A DNA stretch of 64,000 bases, taken from NCBI RefSeq assembly GCF_009735645.1, contig NZ_CP032550.1, positions 2,914,001-2,978,000 of the forward strand, written 5' to 3'. The notes under the pieces are model-generated. The model did not search any database and had not been told where the DNA came from. It saw only the letters and a program-made list of their open reading frames with translations. Source of the stretch: Microbacterium oryzae. GTDB taxonomy: Bacteria; Actinomycetota; Actinomycetes; Actinomycetales; Microbacteriaceae. Position 1 is the stretch's first letter, and each line of letters opens with the position of its first letter. Shown here piece by piece: positions 39,186-49,033 of this stretch. The position numbers and the translations under genes were made by a program.

Positions 39186-39277
39186 AGCGTTCCAGCCTAT
39201 CGACCATGACGGATGTCACGTCGCGGTCGTGACATCGGCCTCCGGCGCCGGCGACGACTCCGCGGTTGGCTGAAGGC

Positions 39278-40231
39278 ATGAGCATCACCCATACCTCCAC
39301 CGCCGCAGGCCCGGACCTGCACGCCGGCGGAACCTCGGCGATCTCGCTGTCGCGCCTTGTCCGTCGATTCGACTCGGGCGACAGCCCGGTCGTCGCTGTC
39401 GACGGCGTCGACCTGCGCATCGCGCGCGGCGAGATCGTCGCCCTCCTCGGTCCGAACGGCGCCGGGAAGACGACGACCATCGACATGATGCTGGGACTGT
39501 CCGAGCCGAACGAGGGCGAGGTGCGGGTGCTCGGCGAGGCCCCGCGTCTGGCGGTGGCCACCGGTCGCCTCTCCGCGGTGCTCCAGACCGGAGGACTCCT
39601 CGCGGACCTCACCGTGCGGGAGACGGTGGCGGTCGTCGCCGGCATCCACGGCGCCCGCGACCGCGTGGACGCCGTCATCGAACGCGCCGATCTCGCCGGC
39701 ATCGCCCGCCGCCGGGTGAGCAAGTGCTCCGGCGGCGAGCAGCAGCGGCTCAAGTTCGCACTCGCGGTGCTGCCGGACCCGGACGTGCTCGTGCTCGACG
39801 AGCCCACGGCGGGCATGGACGTCACCGCGCGGCGCCGCTTCTGGGACGCCATGCGCGAGGACGCCGCGGCCGGCCGCACGATCGTCTTCGCCACGCACTA
39901 CCTTGAGGAGGCGGAGCAGTTCGCCCGCCGCACCATCGTCATGAGCAGGGGGCGGATCGTCGCGGACGAGGACACCGCGCGCCTGCGCGCCTCCCTGGGC
40001 GGGCGCACCGTCTCGGCCACGCTCCCCGGTGCGTCCGAGAGCGTCGTCGCCTGCCTGCGCGAGGACGCGTCCGTCTCCGACCTCTCGCTGAGCGGCGGCC
40101 GACTGACCGCCCGCACCTCGGCATCCGACGCGCTCGCGGCGCGGCTCCTCTCCCTCGGCGCGTCCGATCTCGAGATCGCCGCCCCCACCCTGGAAGACGC
40201 CTTCACATCCCTCACGGAGGACCGCTCATGA
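39278..40231 (+). CDS. ABC-2 type exporter ATP-binding protein
   Basis: 317-residue ATPase: Walker A GPNGAGKTTT (about 66-75), Q-loop region VLQTGGLLADLTVRE, signature CSGGEQQRLKFAL, Walker B VLVLDEPTAGMDVTARR, H-loop ATHYLEEAEQF. A C-terminal DrrA-like regulatory extension covers about 230-317. It drives the adjacent permease to export an unknown drug, lipid or peptide. It shares an ATGA overlap with the permease and is followed by a kinase/regulator pair, a common layout for self-controlled exporters. Confidence 0.9.
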   Translation: MSITHTSTAAGPDLHAGGTSAISLSRLVRRFDSGDSPVVAVDGVDLRIARGEIVALLGPNGAGKTTTIDMMLGLSEPNEGEVRVLGEAPRLAVATGRLSAVLQTGGLLADLTVRETVAVVAGIHGARDRVDAVIERADLAGIARRRVSKCSGGEQQRLKFALAVLPDPDVLVLDEPTAGMDVTARRRFWDAMREDAAAGRTIVFATHYLEEAEQFARRTIVMSRGRIVADEDTARLRASLGGRTVSATLPGASESVVACLREDASVSDLSLSGGRLTARTSASDALAARLLSLGASDLEIAAPTLEDAFTSLTEDRS

Positions 40232-40989
40232 CCGCCCTCGTCTCGTCGCCGCTCTACCGCACGGAGGCCCTGCGGCAGATCCGGAACCCCTACACGCTCG
40301 TGTTCACGCTCGTGATGCCGGTGGCCATGTACGTCCTGTTCGGTGCGGGCATGGAGTACGGGTCCCAGGGGGTCGGCCACGCCAACGTCGCGTTCTACAT
40401 CATGGTCTCGATGGGCGCGTTCGGCACCGCCACGGCGATGAGCTCGCTGTGCTCGCTCGCCGCCGCCGAGATCGGCCAGGGGTGGGGTCGTCAGCTCGCG
40501 CTCACCCCGCTCACCACGACGGCGTACGCCGCCACGAAGCTCCTCACCGCGCTGAGCTTCGCCGCGCTGTCGCTCGCGGCGGTCTATGTGGCCGGCCTGA
40601 CCACGGGCGCCGCGGCCGACGACGCCTGGCGCTGGTTCGCCGCGGCCGGGCTCACCCTCGGACTGGGTCTCGTCTACGGGCTCTACGGTCTCGGCGTCGG
40701 CCTGGCATTCAACTCCGATTCCGGCGCCGCCCTCGCCTCGATCTCCATCTCGTTCTTCGGCTTCTTCGGCAACGTCTTCGTGCCGCTGGAGGGCGGCATG
40801 CTGGATGTGGCGAAGTTCACCCCCATGTACGGCTTCGCCGCGCTCGTGCGCTGGCCCGCGACCGCGGGGCAGCTCGTGTCGGGCGGTTCCGATCCTCTCT
40901 GGGCGGTCACGCTCAACGTGCTGGTGTGGGCCCTGCTGTTCGCCGCGCTCGTCCGCCTCGGCGTGCTGCGCTCGCGCGCGCGTCGATAG
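40228..40989 (+). CDS. ABC-2 type exporter permease
   Basis: 253-residue membrane protein with six predicted helices (EALRQIRNPYTLVFTLVMPVAMYVLFGAG at the start, ISISFFGFFGNVFVPLEGGML late), as in DrrB/NatB-type permeases. It is translationally coupled to the ATPase. Substrate unknown. Confidence 0.88.
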   Translation: MTALVSSPLYRTEALRQIRNPYTLVFTLVMPVAMYVLFGAGMEYGSQGVGHANVAFYIMVSMGAFGTATAMSSLCSLAAAEIGQGWGRQLALTPLTTTAYAATKLLTALSFAALSLAAVYVAGLTTGAAADDAWRWFAAAGLTLGLGLVYGLYGLGVGLAFNSDSGAALASISISFFGFFGNVFVPLEGGMLDVAKFTPMYGFAALVRWPATAGQLVSGGSDPLWAVTLNVLVWALLFAALVRLGVLRSRARR

Positions 40990-41001
40990 GCTCTCCCGGT
41001 G
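40987..41001 (+). promoter_or_regulatory. Leaderless-type promoter of the DesK-like kinase
   Basis: TAGGCT (40987-40992) ends six bases before GTG 40999, and overlaps the permease stop codon. Confidence 0.6.
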
Positions 41002-42093
41002 GCGGCGATGGCGATGACGGGTGCGCGGGACACAGGCGCGCCGTGGGAGCGGTGGGGATGGCTGATGGCCGTCGTCTGGATGGTCTTCCTCGTCTATCCG
41101 GTCGTCTCCCTGGTCGACTCCGTCGCCCCGCTCGGCTGGCGTCTGCTGGGCTGGGCGAGCCTGGTGCTCTTCGCCTTGCTGTACATCATCGGGTTCGTCC
41201 ACGGGATGCGCGGCACCTGGCACCGGCCGGGGAGGCTGGTCGTGGCGATCTTCTGGGTGCTCCTGCTCTGCGCGGCGCTCGCCGTGCCCGCCATCGGCAG
41301 CCAGGCGCTGAGCTTCGTGCCGTTCCTGATGTCCTACGCGGCGTACGGCCTCGGGCGGACGTGGCACTGGTGGGCCTCGGCGGGCGGCCTCACCGCCGTG
41401 CTCGGCGCGATCCTCCTGACCGGCGACCTCCCGCAGCACGGCCAGATGCTCGGGATCATCGTCATGATCGCCGTCGTCAACACGATCAGCACCTGGCTGA
41501 TCGGCCGGTCGCTGCGCTCGGAGGAGCTGCGGGTGCAGATGGCGGCCAGCGAGGAGCGCTCGGTGGTGGCGCGGGACGTGCATGATCTGCTCGGCCACTC
41601 GCTGACCGCCGTGAAGCTGAAAGCCGAGCTGGCGCGGAGGCTCATCGACGAGGATCCCTCCCGGACGAAAGCCGAGCTCGATGACATCGTGCGTCTGGCC
41701 ACGGAGGCGATCGGCGGGGTGCGCAGCACGGTCACCGGCCTTCGGGGAGCCGGCTTCGCCGAGGAGCTGACGGCGTGTGCGGCGGCGTTCGAGGGGGCGG
41801 GCATCGCCGTCGAGACCACTGGCGACCCCGACGCGCTCTCGCCTGCGCAGTCGCTGCCGGCCGGGTGGATCCTGCGGGAGGCGACCACGAACGTCCTCCG
41901 TCATGCCGCCGCTACCGTTGTCCGCATCACGGTCGAGCCCGGGACGGTCCTCGTGGAGGACGACGGCCGCGGCCTGCGCGGACCCGCGGGGAACGGCCTG
42001 CGCGGGATGGCCGAGCGCGCCGCCGCGGCCGGAGCGACCCTGCGCGTGGAGGAAGCCGCATCCGGCGGCACGAGGGTGAGCGTGGTCTGGTGA
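40999..42093 (+). CDS. DesK-like sensor histidine kinase
   Basis: 364-residue kinase: four or five N-terminal membrane helices (about 15-155) without a large outside domain, a HisKA_3 dimerisation helix with RDVHDLLGHSLTAVKLKAELARRL (phospho-acceptor His195), and a HATPase domain (about 265-364) with LREATTNVLRHAAA and GNGLRGMAERA. It resembles DesK/LiaS kinases that sense membrane state or cell-wall drugs and commonly control adjacent ABC-2 exporters. The in-frame ATGs at 41008 and 41014 are alternatives to the leaderless GTG. Coupled to the next gene (GTGA). Confidence 0.88.
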   Translation: MAAMAMTGARDTGAPWERWGWLMAVVWMVFLVYPVVSLVDSVAPLGWRLLGWASLVLFALLYIIGFVHGMRGTWHRPGRLVVAIFWVLLLCAALAVPAIGSQALSFVPFLMSYAAYGLGRTWHWWASAGGLTAVLGAILLTGDLPQHGQMLGIIVMIAVVNTISTWLIGRSLRSEELRVQMAASEERSVVARDVHDLLGHSLTAVKLKAELARRLIDEDPSRTKAELDDIVRLATEAIGGVRSTVTGLRGAGFAEELTACAAAFEGAGIAVETTGDPDALSPAQSLPAGWILREATTNVLRHAAATVVRITVEPGTVLVEDDGRGLRGPAGNGLRGMAERAAAAGATLRVEEAASGGTRVSVVW

Positions 42094-42704
42094 GCGCGCC
42101 CATCCGCCTGCTTCTCGTGGACGACCAGGCGCTCATCCGCGGCGCCCTCGGCGCCCTGCTCGGATTGGAGCCCGATCTCGTCGTGGTGGGAGAGGCGGGC
42201 GACGGCGGGCGGGCGGAAGCCGAGGCCGCTCGCCTGCGCCCGGACGTCTGCCTCATGGACATCCAGATGCCCGGCATGGATGGACTCGCAGCGACCCGTG
42301 CGGTGCGCGCTTCCAGTCCGAACACGCGGGTGCTCATCGTGACGACGTTCGCCCGTCCGGGGTACGTGCGCGAGGCGCTCGCCGCGGGGGCATCCGGATT
42401 CGTGGTGAAGGACGCGCCGGCGGTCGAGCTCGCCGACGCCGTCCGCCGCGTGCACGCCGGGCTCCGCGCGGTCGATCCCGGGCTCGCGGAGGCATCGCTG
42501 TTCGACGGCGCGAACCCGCTCACCGAGCGCGAGCAGCAGGTGCTGCGCCTGTCGGTCGACGGGCGGACCGTCGCGCAGATCGCGGCGGAGGTGTTCCTCT
42601 CCGCCGGCACGGTCCGCAATCACCTCTCCTCCGTCATCGGGAAGACCGGCGGCGTGAACCGCGCGCAGGCCGCGCGCATCGCGCACGACAAGGGCTGGAT
42701 CTAG
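42090..42704 (+). CDS. NarL/LuxR-family response regulator
   Basis: 204-residue regulator: receiver with VDDQ (10-13), phospho-acceptor Asp57 (CLMDIQMPGMDG), Lys in FVVKDAP. A LuxR HTH follows with LTEREQQVLRLSVDGRTVAQIAAEVFLSAGTVRNHLSSVI. Partner of the DesK-like kinase and likely controller of the ABC-2 genes upstream. Its TAG stop (42702-42704) interlocks with the TAG stop of the convergent oxidoreductase (42701-42703, reverse) inside one CTAG. Confidence 0.92.
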   Translation: MSAPIRLLLVDDQALIRGALGALLGLEPDLVVVGEAGDGGRAEAEAARLRPDVCLMDIQMPGMDGLAATRAVRASSPNTRVLIVTTFARPGYVREALAAGASGFVVKDAPAVELADAVRRVHAGLRAVDPGLAEASLFDGANPLTEREQQVLRLSVDGRTVAQIAAEVFLSAGTVRNHLSSVIGKTGGVNRAQAARIAHDKGWI

Positions 42705-44158
42705 AAGAGGTCGCCGAGCTCGACCCGCTCGCCGGTGGTGTCGGCGATCGCGAGGCGCGCGGCCTCCCAGCCCGCGGTCCCATGCACGCCGGGGCCCGGG
42801 GGCGTCGACGCCGACGCGAGGTACACGCCCTTCATCGGCGTGCGCCACGGCGCGGTGCTGAGAAGGGGGCGGGCGATGAGCTGCCCGAAGCTGACCGCGC
42901 CGCCCGCGTAGTCGCCGCCGATCGACGACGGGTTCTCCTCCGCGTGCTCGACGGCGGTCGTCGCGTGAGACGCGAGGATGCGATCGCGGAACCCGGGCGC
43001 GAAGCGCTCGATCTGCCGGGTGATCACCTCGGTCGCGTCGAAGGTCGAGTTGGGCGGCACGTGGATGTACGTCCACAGCACGCTCTTCCCCTTCGGTGCG
43101 CGCGTGGGGTCGAGAACGGATGGCTGCACCGTGAGCACGTAGGGGCGCTCGGAGATGCGGCCGCGCGCGACCGCGTTCTCGCTCGCCTCCACCTCCGCGC
43201 GCGTGCCGCACACGTGCACGGTGGGGGAGCGGCGCACGTCGGGATTGGTCCATGGCACGTCGCCGTCGAGCGCGAAGTCGACCTTCGCGGCCCCCGGTCC
43301 GTAGCGGTACGAGCGGATGGCGTGGGCCCAGCGAGCGGGCACGTCGGGGAGCGTCAGCGCGAGTCGCGGCGGCGCGTCCAACACGACGACGTCGCCGCGC
43401 TCGGGGTCGCCCCAGTCGAGGGTCGACAGGTCGTCGACGCGGTGCCGAGTGACGATGCGGCCGCCGTGCGCGTGCAGGTCCTCTGCCAGCGCGTCCGGGA
43501 TGGCCTGGGCCCCGCCGACGGGGTAGCCCCAGCCGTCCGCATGCGCCTGAGACGCCAGCAGCAGCCCGGCCGCTGCCGCGCCGACCGTCGGCAGCCGCGT
43601 GTTCGCGTGGGCGATCACCCCGGAGATCAGCGCGTGCGCCTCTTCGGTGCGGAAGGAATGTCGGCCGAGCGCGGTCCCCAGCTCGAGCGCGCGCAGGCCG
43701 AAGCGGGCGGCCGTGACCGGATGCCGCGGGACGCGCAGCATCTGGTGGCCGGTGAAGTCGACGACGCCCTCGATGCGACGCGACAGCGGGCGGAGCATCG
43801 CCTTCCACGCCCCGGCGTCGACGCCGAGCTCCGCCGCCGTGCGGCCGATGTCGCGCCAGGCGACCGCCGCGCGCCCGCCGTCCAGCGGATGCGCGTAGGA
43901 GGCGTCGGGGACGAGCCATCCGATCTTCTCGCGCATGCCGAAGGCCTGGAAGAAGGGCGAGGTGAGGGCGGCGGGATGGACGGCCGAGCAGACGTCGTGA
44001 CGGAAGCCCGGCAGCGTGAGCTGCGCGGTCCGCGTGCCGCCGCCGACCCCGTCCTGCGCCTCGAGCACCGTCACCTCGAACCCGGCGCGCGCGAGCACCA
44101 CGGCCGCGGAGAGCCCATTCGGTCCGCTGCCCACCACCGTCGCCCGACGTGTCGCCAT
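42701..44158 (-). CDS. FAD-dependent phytoene desaturase-like oxidoreductase
   Basis: 485-residue flavoprotein. N-terminal dinucleotide-binding motif VVGSGPNGLSAAVVLARAGFEVTVLEA (residues 8-34), then GGGTRTAQLTLPGFRHDVCSAVHP. Near the C-terminus is the FAD-site segment GVYLASASTPPGPGVHGTAGWEAARLA. This matches the CrtI-like/FAD amine oxidase superfamily found widely in actinobacteria. No other carotenoid gene (crtB, crtE) is nearby, so a carotenoid role is not supported. CAGGAT six bases before ATG 44158 suggests a leaderless start. Confidence 0.85.
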   Translation of the reverse strand: MATRRATVVGSGPNGLSAAVVLARAGFEVTVLEAQDGVGGGTRTAQLTLPGFRHDVCSAVHPAALTSPFFQAFGMREKIGWLVPDASYAHPLDGGRAAVAWRDIGRTAAELGVDAGAWKAMLRPLSRRIEGVVDFTGHQMLRVPRHPVTAARFGLRALELGTALGRHSFRTEEAHALISGVIAHANTRLPTVGAAAAGLLLASQAHADGWGYPVGGAQAIPDALAEDLHAHGGRIVTRHRVDDLSTLDWGDPERGDVVVLDAPPRLALTLPDVPARWAHAIRSYRYGPGAAKVDFALDGDVPWTNPDVRRSPTVHVCGTRAEVEASENAVARGRISERPYVLTVQPSVLDPTRAPKGKSVLWTYIHVPPNSTFDATEVITRQIERFAPGFRDRILASHATTAVEHAEENPSSIGGDYAGGAVSFGQLIARPLLSTAPWRTPMKGVYLASASTPPGPGVHGTAGWEAARLAIADTTGERVELGDLF

Positions 44159-44191
44159 ACGGCCATCCTGCCAGCCTCGGGCGGCGGTGGC

Positions 44192-45424
44192 TCAGACGAA
44201 TGCGCCGACGCCGGTGAGATCGCGGCCGAGGAGGAGCGCCTGGACGCTCTCCGTCCCCTCGTACGTGTGGATGGCCTCGATGTCGGCCAGGTGCTGCATG
44301 ACGCCGTTGTCGAGGAGGATGCCGTTGCCGCCGAGCATGTCGCGAGCGGTCCGCGCGATGTCTCGAGCGGTTCGCGTGCAGTGGTACTTCGCCAGCGACG
44401 CCTGCGTCGGCCGCATCGCGCCCGCGGCCTCGAGGTCGGCCAGACGCCGCAGGAAGAGCTGCATCGACGTCAGCTGCGCGAGCATCTGCGACAGGCGCTC
44501 CTGGATCATCTGGAAGCGGGCGAGCGGCCGCCCGAACTGCTCGCGCTGCGTCGCGTACGAGAGCGCGGCCTCGAAGCAGGCCGTGGCGTGACCCAGCGCC
44601 GACCATGCGACGCCCGAGCGCGTGGCGAAGAGCACGGTGCTGGCGTCCTTGAAGGAGTGGGAGCCGGGCAGGACGCCGTCGGCGGACAGCCGCACGTCGT
44701 CGAGGAGCACGTGCGCCTGATGGATCGCGCGCAGCGCGCCCTTGCCCTCGATGACAGTGCCGACATAGCCGGGGGTGCTCTGCTCGACGAGAAAGCAGCG
44801 CACGCTGCCGTCGTCGGGGTCGCCCGCGCACTGCACTCGCGCCCAGACGAACGAGATCCCGCCGGAGGCGCCGTTCCCGATCCACTTCTTGGCGCCGCGC
44901 AGCAGCCATCCGTCGCCGTCGCGCCGGGCGATCGTCTCGAGAGAGGTGGAGTCGGACCCGTGATCGGGCTCGGTGAGCGCGAACGAGCCGAGCACCTCGC
45001 CCCGCTGCAGCGGGCCCATCCAGCGCGCCTGCTGCTCGCGGCTGCCGAAGAGCGCCAGGGTGCGCAGCGCCAGCCCGCCCTGCACGGCGACGATCGTGCC
45101 GAGCGACCCGTCGTGACGGGAGATCTCCATGTTCACCAGCCCCGCCGCCAGCGGCGTCATCGCCGGCACGTCGGGATGGTCGACCGCGTCGGCGAAGAGG
45201 TGCGCCGCGCCGAGCTCGGGGACGACGTCGAGCGGGTACTCCGCGCGGTCCCACGCGGCGCGCATCCGCGGCGCCAGCCGCTGCCCGATCTCGCGGGCGC
45301 GGGACCAGATCTCGCGATCGGCGCCCGTGACATCGGCGAACACCGCGTAGTAGTCGACGTCGAGGATCTTCTTCGCGACGTCGTACGTCGGCACCTTCTC
45401 TCCGGGGAACAGCTCCGTTGCCAT
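44192..45424 (-). CDS. Acyl-CoA dehydrogenase (glutaryl-CoA dehydrogenase-like)
   Basis: 410-residue FAD enzyme. N-domain to about 145, the middle domain with FALTEPDHGSDS and GAKKWIGNGASGGISFVWAR, and a C-domain with YATQREQFGRPLARFQMIQERL, DMLGGNGILLDN and IHTYEGTESVQALLLGRDLTG. The segment YEGTES carries the catalytic Glu of the family and the whole pattern is close to glutaryl-CoA dehydrogenases and related actinobacterial enzymes. Substrate not proven. TAGCCT (45431-45436, reverse) six bases before ATG 45424 marks the start; GTG 45430 is an alternative. Confidence 0.88.
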   Translation of the reverse strand: MATELFPGEKVPTYDVAKKILDVDYYAVFADVTGADREIWSRAREIGQRLAPRMRAAWDRAEYPLDVVPELGAAHLFADAVDHPDVPAMTPLAAGLVNMEISRHDGSLGTIVAVQGGLALRTLALFGSREQQARWMGPLQRGEVLGSFALTEPDHGSDSTSLETIARRDGDGWLLRGAKKWIGNGASGGISFVWARVQCAGDPDDGSVRCFLVEQSTPGYVGTVIEGKGALRAIHQAHVLLDDVRLSADGVLPGSHSFKDASTVLFATRSGVAWSALGHATACFEAALSYATQREQFGRPLARFQMIQERLSQMLAQLTSMQLFLRRLADLEAAGAMRPTQASLAKYHCTRTARDIARTARDMLGGNGILLDNGVMQHLADIEAIHTYEGTESVQALLLGRDLTGVGAFV

Positions 45425-45494
45425 GGCCACAGGCTAGGCGCAGTCCCCGGCGCGGATCATCTAAGCTGGAGGAAGTCTTCAAGAAGGAGCAGAG

Positions 45495-45647
45495 ATGTTC
45501 ATCGTGGCTTTTGTCCTCTTCCTCGCCGGCATGGCGCTGTTCGCGGTCGCCTTCATGGTCTCGGCGTTCCAGGGGCTCGTGTTCGCCGCCGGCATCCTGC
45601 TGATCTGCCTCGCCATGGCGCTGCCCATGCACGTCAAGGCGAAATAG
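45495..45647 (+). CDS. Small two-helix membrane protein
   Basis: 50-residue hydrophobic protein (MFIVAFVLFLAGMALFAVAF ... LPMHVKAK) with two membrane helices and a short basic end. The ATG is preceded by AAGAAGGAGCAGAG and by a TAAGCT hexamer some 30 bases earlier, and a strong terminator follows 20 bases after the stop. These signals make it a convincing gene although no family is recognised. Function unknown. Confidence 0.7.
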   Translation: MFIVAFVLFLAGMALFAVAFMVSAFQGLVFAAGILLICLAMALPMHVKAK

Positions 45648-45666
45648 CCCGCGACTTCGGCATCGA

Positions 45667-45701
45667 AAGAAGCGGCTCCGGATCATCCGGAGCCGCTTCT
45701 T
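45667..45701 (+). terminator. Intrinsic terminator of the small membrane protein gene
   Basis: 16-bp perfect stem (45667-45682 with 45686-45701), 3-base loop, ending in CTTCTTCG. Confidence 0.88.
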
Positions 45702-45830
45702 CGCGTTCGGGGCGGGGCGCCGAGGGGAGCCGCTTTCGGGCGGTAGTAGGCTGGGAGGGTCGGTCGAGATATCTCGACGTCGAGACGTTTCCACGCGTCT
45801 TGCCCCGTCGCCCCATCGAAGGAATGCAAC

Positions 45831-46997
45831 GTGGATCTGTACGAGTACCAGGCTCGAGACCTTTTTGAGAAGTACGACGTGCCGGTGCTCGCCGGCATCG
45901 TCGCCGACACCCCGGAGGAGGTGAAGGCGGCAGCCGAGAAGATCGGCGGCGTCGTGGTGGTCAAGGCCCAGGTCAAGACCGGCGGTCGCGGCAAGGCCGG
46001 CGGCGTCAAGGTCGCGAAGACCCCCGACGAGGCGTACGAGGCGGCCCAGGCCATCCTCGGGCTCGACATCAAGGGCCACGTCGTCAAGCGCGTCATGGTC
46101 GCCCAGGGCGCCGACATCGCGCGAGAGTTCTACTTCTCGGTGCTGCTCGACCGCGCCAACCGCACCTACCTGTCGCTCGCGAGCGTCGAGGGCGGCATGG
46201 AGATCGAGCAGCTCGCCGTCGAGAAGCCCGAGGCGCTCGCGCGCGTCGAGGTGAACGCCCTCACCGGCATCGACCACGCCAAGGCGCTCGAGATCGCCCG
46301 CGCCGGCGGCTGGGAAGAGGACCTCGTCGAGAAGGTCGCCGACGTCTTCGTCAAGCTCTACAACGTCTACAAGAGCGAGGGCGCGACCCTCGTCGAGGTG
46401 AACCCGCTCGTCCTCACCGGCGCCGGCGACATCGTCGCCCTCGACGGCAAGGTGTCGCTCGACGACAACGCCAGCGAGGTGCGCCACCCCGAGCACGAGG
46501 AGCTCGAGGACAAGGGCGCGGCCGACCCGCTCGAGGCGAAGGCCAAGGAGTCCGGCCTCAACTACGTGAAGCTGGATGGCCAGGTCGGCATCATCGGCAA
46601 CGGCGCGGGCCTCGTCATGTCGACGCTCGACGTCGTCGCGTACGCCGGCGAGAAGCACGGCGGCGTGAAGCCGGCGAACTTCCTCGACATCGGCGGCGGA
46701 GCCTCGGCGACCGTCATGGCCGCGGGTCTCGACGTCATCCTCGGCGACGAGCAGGTCAAGAGCGTCTTCGTCAACGTCTTCGGCGGCATCACCAGCTGCG
46801 TGGCCGTGGCGGAGGGCATCGTGAAGGCCCTCGAGATCCTCGGCGACGCGGCCACCAAGCCGCTCGTCGTGCGACTCGACGGCAACCAGGTCGAAGAGGG
46901 CCGTGCCATCCTCGCCGGGGCGAACCACCCGCTGGTCACCCTCGCGGCGAGCATGGACGACGGCGCCGACAAGGCCGCCGAGCTGGCGAACGCCTGA
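45831..46997 (+). CDS. sucC: Succinate--CoA ligase (ADP-forming), beta subunit
   Basis: 388-residue subunit of the TCA-cycle enzyme that makes ATP from succinyl-CoA. It begins [19 protein letters not shown] (GTG start, GAAGGA site), with the ATP-grasp fold: [27 protein letters not shown] (metal site) and the C-terminal CoA-side loop [16 protein letters not shown]. Operon with sucD after a 22-base gap. Confidence 0.97.
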   Translation: MDLYEYQARDLFEKYDVPVLAGIVADTPEEVKAAAEKIGGVVVVKAQVKTGGRGKAGGVKVAKTPDEAYEAAQAILGLDIKGHVVKRVMVAQGADIAREFYFSVLLDRANRTYLSLASVEGGMEIEQLAVEKPEALARVEVNALTGIDHAKALEIARAGGWEEDLVEKVADVFVKLYNVYKSEGATLVEVNPLVLTGAGDIVALDGKVSLDDNASEVRHPEHEELEDKGAADPLEAKAKESGLNYVKLDGQVGIIGNGAGLVMSTLDVVAYAGEKHGGVKPANFLDIGGGASATVMAAGLDVILGDEQVKSVFVNVFGGITSCVAVAEGIVKALEILGDAATKPLVVRLDGNQVEEGRAILAGANHPLVTLAASMDDGADKAAELANA

Positions 46998-47019
46998 GAC
47001 GGAAGAGGACACACAGAAC

Positions 47020-47922
<903 letters not shown>

Positions 47923-47937
47923 CACGCAGCGAGCGAA

Positions 47938-47973
47938 GCGAGCCGATCCCGGGACTTCCCGGGGTCGGCTCGC
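47938..47973. terminator. Bidirectional terminator between sucD and the LigD-type gene
   Basis: 16-bp stem with one wobble (47938-47953 with 47958-47973), 4-base loop, between convergent genes. Confidence 0.85.
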
Positions 47974-47978
47974 TGCAT

Positions 47979-49001
47979 TCAGGGCTTCTTCGCCCGGGAC
48001 GGCTGCACGCGGGGCGGCTCGCCGGGCATCTTCGGGAACTCGGGCGGGAACGGCAGCTCGCCCAGGCCGTCCGCCAGATCCCGCTCCCACCAGCCGAGGA
48101 GCGCGTCGATGCGGCCGGGCTTCGCCTCCCGCAGCGCCGCCCAGGGGTCGCCGACCTCGGCGAGACGCCGCGGCGTGGTCTTCACCGTGAAGGCGAGCGG
48201 GTCCACTCCGTCGAGCTCGTCCCACGTGACGGGCGTCGACACGGTCGCCTGCGGCAGGGCGCGCGGACTGTAGGCGCCCGCCATCGTCCGGTCGCGGTTG
48301 GTCTGGTTGAAGTCGACGAAGATGCGCTCGCCGCGCTCCTCCTTCCACCAGCTCGTCGTCACGCGGTCCGGGTGACGGCGCTCCAGCTCGCGCCCCGCGG
48401 CGATGACGGCGTGCCGCACGTCGAGGAACTCCCACTCGGGCTCGATCGGGCTGAACAGGTGGATGCCGCGGTTGCCGCTCGTCTTGATCCACGACTCGAG
48501 CCCCGCCTCGCCCAGCACCTCGCGCATGGCGTGCGCGGCGAAGACGGCGTCGGCGAAGTCCGTGCCGGGCTGGGGGTCGAGGTCCACGCGCAGCTCGATC
48601 GGGTGGTCGGAGTCGCCGGCAGCGGACGACCACGGGTGGAAGACGACGGTGTTCATCTGCGCCGCCCACACCACCGCCGCGGGTTCCGTGAGCACGAGCT
48701 GCGGATGGCGGCGCCCGCTGTTGTAGGTGACCGTCACCGACTCGACGTAGTCGGGAGCGCCCTTCGGAGGGTTCTTCGAGAAGAAGCTCTCGCCATCCAC
48801 CGAGCCGGAGTAGCGCTCGAGCGACACGGGGCGGTCGCCGTTGTGGGCGAGGAACGGGCCCGCCACCGCGATGAGGTACTCGGCGAGGTCCCGCTTGGTG
48901 ACTCCCGCCTCGGGCCAGACGAGCCGCCCAGGGCTGGAGAGCCCGATCTCGCGGTCGCCGTGCGGGCCGGGGACGGTGAGGGCGATGCGCTCGGATGCCA
49001 T
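47979..49001 (-). CDS. ligD: Stand-alone LigD-type polymerase/primase
   Basis: 340-residue archaeo-eukaryotic-primase-type polymerase matching the polymerase domain of the non-homologous end-joining protein LigD. Motifs: LVWPEAGVTKRDLAEYL, FFSKNPPKGAPD, the catalytic ELRVDLDPQPG (two metal-binding Asp), IKTSGNRGIHLFSPIEP and FVDFNQTNRDRTMAGAYSPRA. No ligase or nuclease domain is fused and no ku gene is near, so it belongs to the stand-alone PolD group. ATG 49001 is leaderless (TAGGGT 49008-49013, reverse). Role probably in repair gap filling. Confidence 0.88.
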   Translation of the reverse strand: MASERIALTVPGPHGDREIGLSSPGRLVWPEAGVTKRDLAEYLIAVAGPFLAHNGDRPVSLERYSGSVDGESFFSKNPPKGAPDYVESVTVTYNSGRRHPQLVLTEPAAVVWAAQMNTVVFHPWSSAAGDSDHPIELRVDLDPQPGTDFADAVFAAHAMREVLGEAGLESWIKTSGNRGIHLFSPIEPEWEFLDVRHAVIAAGRELERRHPDRVTTSWWKEERGERIFVDFNQTNRDRTMAGAYSPRALPQATVSTPVTWDELDGVDPLAFTVKTTPRRLAEVGDPWAALREAKPGRIDALLGWWERDLADGLGELPFPPEFPKMPGEPPRVQPSRAKKP

Positions 49002-49033
49002 GACCCGACCCTAGGCCGCGCGGGCGCCGCCCG

